Assembly: GCF_034140825.1 (NCBI RefSeq)
Contig: NC_089039.1
Span: 565,501 to 629,500, forward strand
DNA length: 64,000 nt
Source: Oryza sativa Japonica Group
Taxonomy: Eukaryota; Streptophyta; Magnoliopsida; Poales; Poaceae
Direction of reading: 5' to 3'
Of this stretch, positions 35,155 through 45,351 are shown piece by piece (the first letter of the stretch is position 1; each line of letters opens with the position of its first letter). A program made the translations under genes and the position numbers. Under the pieces are notes generated by a model. The model searched no databases, had not been told where the DNA came from, and saw only the letters and a program-made list of their open reading frames with translations.

Positions 35155-36617
35155 ATGGCGGCGGCGGCGGAGCTGTCTCGCGGGGCGGTGGCGGCGATGT
35201 CGCGGATGGAGCAGGGGCTGCGGCCGGTGCTGCAGGTCACCGACGTGCGGCCTGCCGCCGGTCGATACCTCGTGGCGCTCTTCGACGGAACCAAGTCGGG
35301 GCAGGGGGTGCTCGTGGCGTCCATGGCGCACCTCGTCAGGGCATGCGCCATCCGCGCCGGCACCATCATCCGCGTCCTCGACTATCTCTGCATCGACACA
35401 AGGTGACCGTACAAATCCTTCTTCTGCTCTAATTTTCACTCTTATGTACTTCCTCCGTTTCACAATGTAAGTCCGAATGTGGAAAATACTAGAAGGATTT
35501 ACATTGTGAAACGGAGGGAGTATTTCATATACCAGATGCTTGCCTGCTGTCTGGTCGATCTTTGCGATCCAAATTAATCGGGGAGCCGCTCTTTGATCAT
35601 TTGATGCGATGTGTCGTGTACTCGTGTGTGTGTTGAAAGGGGGAGATTTTGGTGAAGTTTTTGTTTTTTTTCTTTCTGTCTGACTGCTAAGGTTAACTTT
35701 TGTTCTGAAGTTGTTATGCCGAAATTAGTTTTTTGGGAGTTCTAAACTAAACGGCGCTAGGGAGGGACTGATGAATAACAGAGCCAGCTCTTTATTACTG
35801 AACCAGGACAGAAATTATATCTGAAAAAATAACTAAAGTCCAGTCTACTTTTGTATAGAACTTGCTTCTTTTCCAATTTATTTACATCATGTAGCATCCT
35901 AATACAAAGTTATGACATAAAATGGACGATCTACTTGTTACTATGGATAAATTAAATAATATTACTATGTATTATATAAATCTAAACAAATATCTCGGAA
36001 CAAGTGGTCCAAATGATGCAGTATAAGAAATCTTTTCACAAGTCGTGTTTTTAGAAGCATCGAGCAAATAATCCGATGGACGCTATTTCATTTTGTTATT
36101 TGAACTTAAGCTTCCAAATACTCCAACATATGTCAACTGTTACTGAAAATTGTATCAACAACTAACTTTTCGTATCATGTCTTGCTGGTTTCTTAATTCA
36201 GGGTTATTATCGTTGAGCAACTTGAAATACTGCAAATTAACTGCGCACTGATCGGAACTAGCAATACTCATGGGCGCCTTACTTAGCCTAACACCCATTG
36301 CTGCACTGAGCCCATACAAGTGTAAATGGACAATCAAGGCCAGGGTGACTGCAAAATCTGGTCTCCAGCACTTGAGCAATGACAGAGGTGAAGCAAAGTT
36401 CTTCGACTTTGATCTGCTTGATGAGCAGGGCGGTGAAATGCTCGCAAAATGCTTCAGTTCGGCTGCTGAAAAGTTCTATGGCCTAATTGAAGTTGATAAG
36501 GTCTACTTGATATCCAGAGGATTAGTGAAACCTGCACAGGAGCCTTTCAACAGTGATTATGAATTAGCTCTGGATGCCTCAGCATCAGTAGAGGTCTGTT
36601 CCAGTGATGTTATATAA
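35155..36617 (+). pseudogene. Truncated tandem copy of RPA1 (RPA70)
   Basis: Exon 1 (35155-35402) encodes an intact RPA70 N-terminal OB-fold (LRPVLQVTDVRP, GTIIRVLDYLC). It splices at the same place and phase as RPA1C exon 1. The next exon starts at 36202 (RVIIVEQLEILQ) but meets a stop at 36284-36286. DNA-binding domain A follows in another frame (about 36287-36617: WTIKARVTAKSG, FFDFDLLDEQGGEMLAKC, VYLISRGLVKPAQ) and ends VEVCSSDVI-stop. Compared with RPA1C, the linker (about 170 residues) and everything after domain A are missing. The start at 35155 is chosen over GTG codons upstream. It may still be transcribed and could make a short N-domain protein. The reading as a degenerate duplicate is inference. 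Confidence 0.8.
35449..35520. mobile_element. Very short Stowaway-type MITE in intron 1 of the truncated RPA1 copy
   Basis: 72 bp, starting CTTCCTCCGTTTCACAATG and ending CATTGTGAAACGGAGGGAG, with TA on both sides. A near-perfect hairpin. Confidence 0.9.
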
Positions 36618-37539
36618 TGGATCATCTCGTTCAGTTGGCAATAATGCAGGGCTCGTCTCCAGTCCATGCTGCTTCAGGTGCAAATCAAAGGTTGTCCAGG
36701 GCTATGTCTGCTCACTAATAATAATGCTCTTAGTGATACAGTAGGCAGGGTACTGCTAATTAAAGGGCACTTAGCGAGATGCATCCAGCTACTTTGTTAA
36801 ATGTTGAATGCTAGTTATGTAAGAACTCTGTCATTACCATTATATTTCTGTTGATGTGTTGAATATCCCATCGTTCGAGTTATGTCTGATAAGTCATGGA
36901 AAAATGAACGAAGCAACGAAAGATAATGTGTGCAAAATTTTGTATCTATGTTATTAGCGACTAAAAACCAACACTGAAAAAGAGACCGATAAGAAATAAA
37001 ATTCTAAAATCAACTCTAAAACTAAAATCTGAAATTCAAAAATTAGATGCATTTGCTAAGATAATCTAACAACCAGACGATGATGGTGCAATAGGATAGC
37101 AGGGAAATGTGCATGATCTTCTGTTTGGTCCTTCGGTTTTGCCTCAAGTGTGGACTACTAAATAATGCAGGAAATGCTGCTCTTGTTGCTGTATCAGACA
37201 TTTGATTTTGCGGTATGTTTAGCAAGTTTCTTTGTCACGCAAACGAATATAATCTAAAGAAAATTTGAACAATACCATTGGAGAAATACGTGAGTTGTAA
37301 AATACCATTGTAGTGAGAATGACATGAGAGATCTAGATCCACATGTCAATGACACTACTTATTTTGCTGACATGTTAATTGAAACACGACGCTGTCAACC
37401 TAAAATGCTTGCTTCTTGATACAAAATCACGTTTTGGTAACGCTGCCATACAAAATCACGTTGCTGCGTTCGTTTTGGGGAGTTCCCAAATCTCCACCCT
37501 CGTTTTTCGCACACACGCTTTTCAAACCGCTAAAAGGTC
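36618..37539. other. 3' flank of the truncated RPA1 copy
   Basis: No gene can be supported. 36950-37080 looks like one arm of an inverted-repeat MITE (AATTCTAAAATCAACTCTAAA). The rest shows nothing recognisable. Confidence 0.4.
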
Positions 37540-37860
37540 CGTTGTTTATAAAAAGTTTCTATACGAAAGTTACTTAGAAAAATCATTTTGATCCAATTTT
37601 TTAGCTAAATATTTAAATAATCATGCACTAATGGATCGTTTCGTTTTTCGTGCGCAGCAGATGTATTGGGACAGTGATCACGGAAAAACTGCCTAGGGTG
37701 ACAGAGCGGTGCACCCTGTTCCCAACCAAAATAGTGATAATGGAAAACGGAACGGTCCATTAACGCATAATTAATTAAGTATTAGCTATTTTTTTTTAAA
37801 AAATGGATCAATATAGATTTTCTAAGCAACTTTTATAATTTTTTTTTAAAACACACCTTT
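37540..37860. mobile_element. Inverted-repeat MITE-like element
   Basis: Two arms of about 115 bp (37540-37660 and 37725-37860) are inverted copies: GATCCATTAGTGCATGATTA in the complement of the left arm matches GGTCCATTAACGCATAATTA in the right. The outer flanks (TTTTTCGCACACACG on the left, AAAACGAGAAAGCGG on the right) may extend it to about 37477-37890. It sits in the promoter region between the truncated RPA1 copy and RPA1C. Confidence 0.65.
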
Positions 37861-37990
37861 AAAAAACGAGAAAGCGGAAAATGAGAGAGATGGATTGGTA
37901 ACTAGCGTGTGCGCCTGGTGTCATGTTCATTTCACTTCCTACTAGTAACGCTTATTTCTTGGACGAGAAAGGAAAGCTCTGAATTACCCT

Positions 37991-38047
37991 TGGGCTTATC
38001 AATCGTACAGGCCCATCTCAATTCCCAAAAGGCCAATTCAGCCCAAT
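37991..38047. promoter_or_regulatory. Site II-type cluster upstream of RPA1C
   Basis: TGGGCTT (37991), GGCCCAT (about 38010) and AGCCCAAT (38040) lie 350-400 bp before the RPA1C ATG. Such motifs are frequent in plant promoters of replication genes. Confidence 0.5.
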
Positions 38048-38393
38048 TCTATTCCACCCACCAAGGGCACTACCGTCATTTCGCAACGAAAATTTCTCTC
38101 TCCGTCCGTTTCCCTCCACTCCTCCAGAGAGCGCGCGTCCCAAAAACTTCCTCCACTCCACCCACCCGCATAGACCTGGTCCATACACCGAACCCACATC
38201 CCCACCCTCCAAACCGCCTCGAGATTCGCGCAACCGCCCTAGCCTTCCCCACTATAGTACTCTCCGCCTCCTCCCTAGGGTTCCCAAAAACCCTCCCCCG
38301 AATTCGAAATCGAATCGCCTCCCACATCTCTCTCTCTCGCGGAAGCTTCTGGAAGGTTCGGAGGCGGCGGCGGCGGAGGCGGCGGGGACGACG

Positions 38394-41300
38394 ATGGAGC
38401 CGCAGCTGACGCCGGGGGCGGTGCAGGCGATAGCGGAGCACCCGGACGGGACGGGGACGATCCAGCCGGTGCTGCAGGTGGTGGACGTGCGGCCCGTCAC
38501 CACCAAGAACGCGCCGCCCACGCCCAAGCCCGCCGAGCGCTTCCGGATGATGCTCTCCGACGGCGTCAACACGCAGCAGTCCATGCTCGCCACCGCCCTC
38601 AACCCCCTCGTCAAGGACGCCACGCTCCGCCCCGGCACCGTCGTCCAGCTCACCGACTTCATGTGCAACACCATCCAGGGTAAAAGGTCAGCAAACCACC
38701 ACAACACGCGCCCCCCTTCCTCTCTTCCCCTCTGATGAGACTCTTGCAGTCTTTTTGGTTTGGATGTTTCCGCGAGAAAGATTGGATCTTGATGTGTTAG
38801 TTCATCTGGTTACTGTTTTGAGAAAAAAGATTTGGTCTTGCGGCGATGCGCGGGTTGGGAGAGGAGGGCTCTGTGTTTAGGTTTCTTTGGATTGCGATGT
38901 TTGCAATCCAGATTGGATAGTTCAAGAAATGACGGGTTATAATTGGTGCATGCCTTCAGGTGTTTGTTCTAGATGGCCTGTGTCAGTTTCCACTTAACTG
39001 TAATGCCTTCTCAGATAAGGAGAATAGTTGCTTCTTTTCCCCTTTGGGGTGTTCGTTATGTAAAGATGCCAATGCAACGAAATATTTGTCTGTTACTACA
39101 TTGTTGGGATTCTGTGATTTACATCTAGATCTAATTCGCACAGTAGTCTTTATGTCAACATGGGGGACAGTGAGAAGGTCACATTGCTTTTTCAAGCATT
39201 AATTTTTTTCTTCTACTCAGTATACCTTGTTCGTTCTGGTCTGTCTGGCATGCGATTACGGAGTTCTCAACTTTTCATTAAGTTACAGTTGAACAGGCTG
39301 TCCTTATTTTGAATCATCATGGTAAAATTGGGGGCTATTGTGTTGATTCATTGTATTGAACTCTCAAATGAATGTTTTGTTTAAGTATGTACGGTGGCTT
39401 GCATGTGATCTCATCTTATCTGTAGGTTCTAAGGAAGGTTTGCTTTTCCATCTCTACATTGATTTCAGATGCGCTTTTATCTTTGTCATGTTTCATCCAA
39501 CGAGATTTTATCACTTTGGGGTTCTATTGTTAGCAGTTGTCCAATGTCGACAAATATTCAACCTGCAAATATGTTTCAACTTGCAACTAATTTGCTGGCT
39601 AGGTTGGTTAGTAAAAGTGTACTGTATTTTGAGTAATTTCTCAGAGTATTGTCTTTCATTTAGGTTTCCATTAAACCATTGAACAAGTCACAACGGCATG
39701 TTGCAATGGGCTGAACTGTAGAACTATCATTCATAACTAAGTGTGCAAACCTTGCTTTTTCTGTAGGGGTGTGTTTATCTTTTCACTGTTTCATCACCCT
39801 CAATTGAGAAATCTTACCTATTTATGGTTTATGTGCTCATTTCTGTGTATCAGTTTGGTTGATGTGATTTAGAACTGGCCTAATGCCTTCTAAAAGGAAC
39901 ATCCTATTTGGAACTTCAGATTATTTTTTCTTCATTTTTATGAATCACTATGACCACTATAGTTGACAATTCTTCAATTCTTTTTTTCAGGATTATTATT
40001 GTTGTGAAACTTGATGTTCTGCAAAATGACTGCATTGTAATTGGGAACCCTAAACACTATGAACCAAAGAGTCTAACTAAGGAGCAAGACCCTAACTTAC
40101 AGGCCAGTGTGGCTCAAACCAATAATGGAACCTATTCTGGTGGCGCAAGCATGCTGGGCCCCTCCGTTGCGCCAAGGGCAGAGCAGGCTGCTAGCAACAG
40201 TTCATATGGTGGACCTTATAATAGTGCTCAAGGAATGTTGGGTTCTTCTATTGGCAGGACAGTTGAACCTGGTCCTGCAAATGTTTCTGCTGTTGGCTCT
40301 TACGGTGCAATATCAGCACAGAACACAACGAATGCCAACATGATGCAGCCTACATCTCAGCTGAACATAATGAATGCCAACACGATGCAGCCTACATCTC
40401 AGCTGAACACAATGAATGCCAACACGATGCAGCCTACATCTCAGCTGTCCTCGTTGAACCCTAATCAAAACCAAAGGTTTGCAGCTCCTGCTTCGGGTGG
40501 AGTCTTTGGCCCTCCTGGCAATGCTTATGGGCAGCCTTCACGTCCTTCATATCAGCAGCCACCTCCAGTGTATATGAATAGAGGGCCTGCCTCTAGGAAT
40601 GACTCTGCAACTCGTATCATCCCAATTACCGCGTTGAATCCATACCAGCCTAAGTGGACAATCAAGGCAAGGGTGACAGCAAAGTCTGATATCAGGCATT
40701 GGAGCAATGCCAGGAGTTCAGGAACAGTTTTCTCGTTTGATCTTCTTGATGCACAAGGTGGAGAAATTCGTGCACAATGCTGGAAAGAATCGGCTGATAA
40801 GTTTTTTGGCCAAATTGAGGTTGGTAGGGTGTATTTGATATCTAGAGGATCACTGAAGCCCGCCCAGAAGAAGTATAACACTTTGAACCATGATTATGAA
40901 ATAACTCTGGATATCGGGTTATCAACTGTCGAGGTTTGCTCTGATGATGATAACAGCATCCCCAGGCTGCAGTACAATTTCCGGCAGATCAGCGAACTAG
41001 AGAATATGGCTAACGAGACCATTGTTGATTTACTTGGTGTTGTTACATCAGTTAGCCCTTCTGCAACAATAATGAGGAAGATCGGCACTGAAACCCGGAA
41101 AAGGTCTATTCAACTGAAGGACTTGTCTGGCCGGAGCATTGAAGTAACATTATGGGGAAACTTCTGTGATGCTGAGGGTCAGCAGTTGCAGTTGCAGTGT
41201 GATTCTGGTTCGAACCCTATAATTGCTTTTAAAGGTGCCCGTGTGGGTGATTTTAATGGCAAATCAGTGAGCACAATTGGTTCAACCCAGTTAATTATAA

Positions 41301-42553
41301 ATCCAGACTTTCCTGAGGTGGAAAGGCTGAGGCAGTGGTACATGACAGAAGGAAAAACTGCTCCTTGCATTTCTTTATCTCGAGAAATGCTTAATATGGG
41401 CCGGACTGATGCCCGCAAAACAATTGCACAGATCAAGGATGAAAATTTGGGACGATTAGAGAAGCCAGACTGGATCACTGTTAAGGCTGCAATCTCCCAT
41501 GTGACTACTGAGAGTTTTTGTTATCCAGCTTGCCCAAAGCTCTTGCCCGTCGGGAGGCAGTGTAATAAAAAGGCAATAAATAATGGTGATGGGATGTGGC
41601 ATTGTGACCGATGTGATGAGAGTTTTCAAAATCCTGAATATAGGTACATGCTTAGGTTCCAGATCCAAGACCACACTGGTAGTACCTATGCTAGTGCGTT
41701 CGATGAGGCAGGTGAGCAGATTTTTGGTCGCAAGGCAGGAGAACTTTTCTCGATAAGAAATGTCGACCAAGATGATGCACAATTTGCAGAGATCATAGAA
41801 GGGGTCCGGTGGCATCTATATCTATTCAAACTGAAGGTCAAGGAAGAAACCTACAATGATGAGCAAAGCTTGAAATGCACCGCTGTCAAGGTTGAAAAAC
41901 TGGACCCATCAAAAGAGAGCAACGTCCTACTTGGAGCGATTGACAACCTTTTACTGGACCCAAAGGGGCAAAGTGATCTTGCCCCTAATGCTGGTTTCAC
42001 CGATCCGGTAGGCGGTCACGGTGCGCCTACATCTAGCAATGCCTATGCCATGAATACTGGTGGCGTGAATCAGTTTGGGCAGCAAGCGAGTATAAGCGCC
42101 GGGATGTCTACTCCACTAGCAGCAACACGAAACTTGCAGACATGCAGCATTTGTGGAGCAAATGGGCACAGCGCCCAGATCTGCCATGTGGGTGCAGATA
42201 TGGATATGCAGGAAACATCAGCCGGTGGAAGCTCCATGGGTAACTACAACTCCATCGCTGGCAACGGCAGCTCGGAGTGTTACAAATGTAAACAGCCCGG
42301 GCACTATGCTAGAGACTGTCCAGGGCAGTCCACTGGTGGCTTGGAGTGTTTCAAATGTAAACAGCCTGGGCACTTTTCTAGAGACTGTCCAGTGCAGTCT
42401 ACTGGTGGCTCGGAGTGTTTCAAATGTAAACAGCCTGGGCACTTCGCTAGAGATTGTCCAGGGCAGTCTACTGGCGCCCAGCACCAGACATATGGGAATA
42501 ATGTTGCAGCATCAAGGGGTTACAATAGGCAATCCTTTGTTGGTGGCTACTGA
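38394..42553 (+). CDS. RPA1C: Replication protein A 70-kDa DNA-binding subunit C
   Basis: Two exons (38394-38686, 39991-42553) give 951 residues. Order: N-terminal OB-fold (about 1-110); a Gly/Ser/Asn/Gln linker in which NANTMQPTSQLN-type units repeat three times (about 215-255); DNA-binding domain A (about 305-405: PKWTIKARVTAKS); domain B (about 410-530: IEVTLWGNFCD); domain C with its zinc ribbon (about 600-760: ACPKLL, HCDRCDE); then CCHC zinc knuckles at about 815, 860, 884 and 907. RPA binds single-stranded DNA in replication, repair and recombination. Plant C-type large subunits with zinc knuckles are tied mainly to DNA repair and meiotic recombination. The ATG is the first in a GC-rich exon. 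The frame is intact and the length equals my memory of the rice protein. Confidence 0.96.
42272..42478 (+). repeat. Three 69-bp units encoding CCHC zinc knuckles
   Basis: Three tandem 23-residue units inside RPA1C, each with C-x2-C-x4-H-x4-C (CYKCKQPGHYARDC and two close copies) plus a QSTG spacer. High nucleotide similarity suggests recent expansion. A fourth, diverged knuckle (CSICGANGHSAQIC) stands upstream at about 42142. Confidence 0.92.
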
Positions 42554-44289
42554 AGTATTTTGCAAGGGAAGAAGCAGCAGCAGCAGCAGCATCTTGATTT
42601 TGTTCATCTTGGATGGCATCGGTGTATCGTGTATAGTTGTTAAACCTGCCTTATGTTTATGCCTTTATTACCTCCAATGTCCACTGGGCAGGGAACCTTG
42701 TGATCTGGACTTTGTATCGCTACCTTAAAAAGTATATTGTCCTTGTCTGCAATCTTGTAAATTTCAATGCCTGCTTACTGCTTGATCGGCAACTATTTAT
42801 AGTTCGCCTAAAGTGCTCGCTCTGTAATAATATTTGGGCTTTGCTAGTGTGCTTTCCCCCCCTTTTGGCTGGGAATCTAGATAATCAGATAATGGCAATT
42901 GATCTGCTTGGTTCATGCATTTCCCAAGTACTGGATTGTATCATATGGGACTGAAAATTTTCATGACCTGGAGATATTTTCATTATAAATTTTAGAGGAA
43001 AAAAAAACATAGCCTTGTGTAACAGCAAGGTTTTCTTCTGTAGTACTACCTCTTTCCAAATGTTTATTTTGAGCTAACCAACGCAAGTGCTTTTGCGGTC
43101 AGTGGCATTGCATTGTCAAATGTGGAAGTCATGTTTATCCTCTCTGCAGAGTGTTGCTTGTCTGATGATTCTATAATTTTGTTTTAGCGCCTGGACCTTC
43201 TATATCTGGCACTGGCATGATTTACGGGTATGGCTGCATAATCTGGAGAGAGATTTGCATTATAAAGATGAGAGGAAGAAATGCGTACACTTGTGTTACA
43301 GCATGGTTTGTGTTTTTACGGCCAGTTGCATTGCATTGTCAAATGTTAGTAGTAGTATGATGCTTTTATATGTTTTTCTTTGGCAATCTAATTTCGCCTA
43401 TGCCTTGGTTCCGGGTTCTGAGTTCTGACAAGTGACAATTCTCGAACTCATTAAGCACAAGCCTATTTCACCCTTACAACAATTCGGAAGAATATAGATG
43501 GGTTTTAAACATTTGATAATATTTGCTCCCCACTCAGATTTGGTTACTCGAAATTGTACAAGACCTGACATTCGTCATCTGGACACTCTAGTAGATAAAC
43601 GTGCTGGCTGATGCTAGATAAACAGATGTAAAGATGACCACTTCACCATCAACCGTAAAACCGGACGAAGATCACCAAAAATTGATACTTTGGAGCAACG
43701 ATAGGCAGCTTCGATTCAGATAGCACAATACTTAAAAGACCACATACTAGCATCGAATTGATACATCTCCCCTCCAAATGAGGCTCCAAAAACTATCCAT
43801 TGTTTGATACAGCAAGCAATAGGATGTGAGAAACTGAGATTGGCATTTGTATTTCACTACTCTCATCTGATGAGACATGACTAGGCTGTAACTGAAGCTG
43901 AATCTAAAGAGGAAGATTAGTGTGGGATTGCAGACAAAACTGCTACTACTTCCTTCCTGCACTGCAAGAAGAAGAAATCTGTATCCAGTCTGTGTTGAAC
44001 CCCATTAAAGCACACACAGCAGCTTCGATTCAGACAGCAAAAGAAACATTCTGATAGATAGCATCAAATTGATACTAGTATTTCGTTTGTGTCAAAAAAA
44101 CTCTCGATATGTCGTAATCAAAGCTCGAAAATCCCATTTGTTTGATACAGCAGCAACAGCAAGAAAGGAACCCCTACTCCGATCCAGCCACTGAAACAGT
44201 ACTAATGAATCCGGATTCGCGCATTCATCCTATCTGATGTGATGAAAAGAAGCTAGAGTATAAGAATCTAATCTGGGAGAAGGTTGAGG
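42554..44289. other. RPA1C 3'UTR and spacer before TIM9
   Basis: 42554-43010 is probably RPA1C 3'UTR. 43046 has a solo Stowaway-like phrase (ACTACCTCTTTCCAAATG). About 43700-43830 and 44020-44160 share phrases in the same order (GCAGCTTCGATTCAGA, then TGTTTGATACAGCA), a diverged direct repeat spaced about 320 bp. No other gene is seen. Confidence 0.45.
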
Positions 44290-44658
44290 TCAGTCGTCGA
44301 AGGCGGATGAGGGGTCGGCGAGGTGGGCGAAGCGGGCGGCGGAGGCGGAGGAGAGGAGGAGGAACTTGCGGACGCAGGACCTGACGCAGTCCTCCTCCTT
44401 CTTGCCGAGGGTTCGCCGGTAGAAGGTGGTGACGCAGTCGGAGAAGCACCGGTGCGACACCCAGTTGTACAGCCGTATCCTGCGTGCACAAAAATCCATC
44501 CATCGCTACTCCACTCTCTCTGCGAGGAGGAAGGGAAGGAAAGTAAGAGATTAAACGTACGCGTCTCGGGTCTGGAGCTTGTCGGCGACGGCCTCCATGC
44601 GCGCCTTGTCCTCCTCCTCCTCCCCGCCGCCGGCGGCCATGGCGGCGGCGGCGTCCAT
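44290..44658 (-). CDS. TIM9: Mitochondrial intermembrane-space chaperone TIM9
   Basis: Two exons (44658-44561, 44479-44290) join in frame to 95 residues. After an Ala/Glu-rich leader comes LQTRDAIRLYN, then the twin CX3C motifs CFSDC and CVRSC spaced as in small Tims, and an Ala/Ser-rich tail ending FDD. The RDAIRLYN...CFSDCV pattern fits Tim9. Tim9-Tim10 hexamers guide hydrophobic carrier proteins through the intermembrane space. It has a longer acidic N-terminus than yeast Tim9. It is transcribed away from OEP16, with 693 bp between start codons. Confidence 0.9.
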
Positions 44659-44760
44659 GCTCTTCTTCAGTAGCAGCACAAGAAGAAGAAGAAGAAGGAG
44701 AAGGAGAAGGAGAAGCGTAGCCCAAGCCCTAAGGCCCTTTAGTATAGTTGAAGTGGTGAG

Positions 44761-45168
44761 ATGGGCCGTGGTGGGCCTTCGGTAATTGAGCCCATGGGCT
44801 CAACCCCGAAAATGCCAGTGGGCTAGGTGAGGTAAACCGTGCACGTGACGCTTTCAGTTTCTTTTCTTTTCTTTCCTTATTATATCATCAAAAAAAGAAA
44901 AGAAAAAGAGAAAAAAAGGTATGGAAGATACTGTATAGTATACGCTAGCAGCATAAGCTCCGTCCGTATAATTATTTCTTGTACGCATATGATGTACAGT
45001 ATGTATTTTACGAGCTGTATACTACCATTGCGTTGGATTTATGCTGGAGCTATTTGCCTATGTAGTGGAGTATTCTAGAAGGATGCTTGTGCGCCGTCCA
45101 TTGCCTGCAGAAACGGACGGCGCGGGTGGGTGGGCCCCACAGGGCGGTGACTGACGCGTGGGCCACCA
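44761..45168. promoter_or_regulatory. Shared divergent promoter region of TIM9 and OEP16
   Basis: TGGGCC/GCCCA motifs occur at 44762, 44772 and 44790 on the TIM9 side, and at 45130 (TGGGCCCCAC) and 45160 (GTGGGCCAC) on the OEP16 side. Both genes encode organelle membrane-transport parts, for which site II motifs are typical. Shared control is inference. Confidence 0.5.
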
Positions 45169-45225
45169 CATTGGGATTTGGCTTTGCTTTGCTTTCGTGC
45201 CTTGTCAGCCGCTGCCCCCGGCCCC

Positions 45226-45258
45226 TTCTTCTCCTTCTTCTTCTTCTTCTTCTTCTTC
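45226..45258. repeat. (TTC)n microsatellite upstream of OEP16
   Basis: About ten TTC units lie about 95 bp before the OEP16 ATG, probably in its 5'UTR. Confidence 0.85.
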
Positions 45259-45351
45259 TCCCTCACCATCACCAACAAGAGAGAGGAGGAGTGGATTCAT
45301 CGATCGAGAAGTCGAGGTAGTACATACGTTGGATTGGATTGGAGGAGGAGA

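Noticed and set aside
40107-40343. Alternative small frames inside the RPA1C linker
   Set aside because: Shadows of the intact RPA1C reading frame.
44225-44725. 166-codon minus-strand frame over TIM9
   Set aside because: It runs out of frame with the twin CX3C motifs and crosses the TIM9 intron; the spliced 95-residue frame fits the family.
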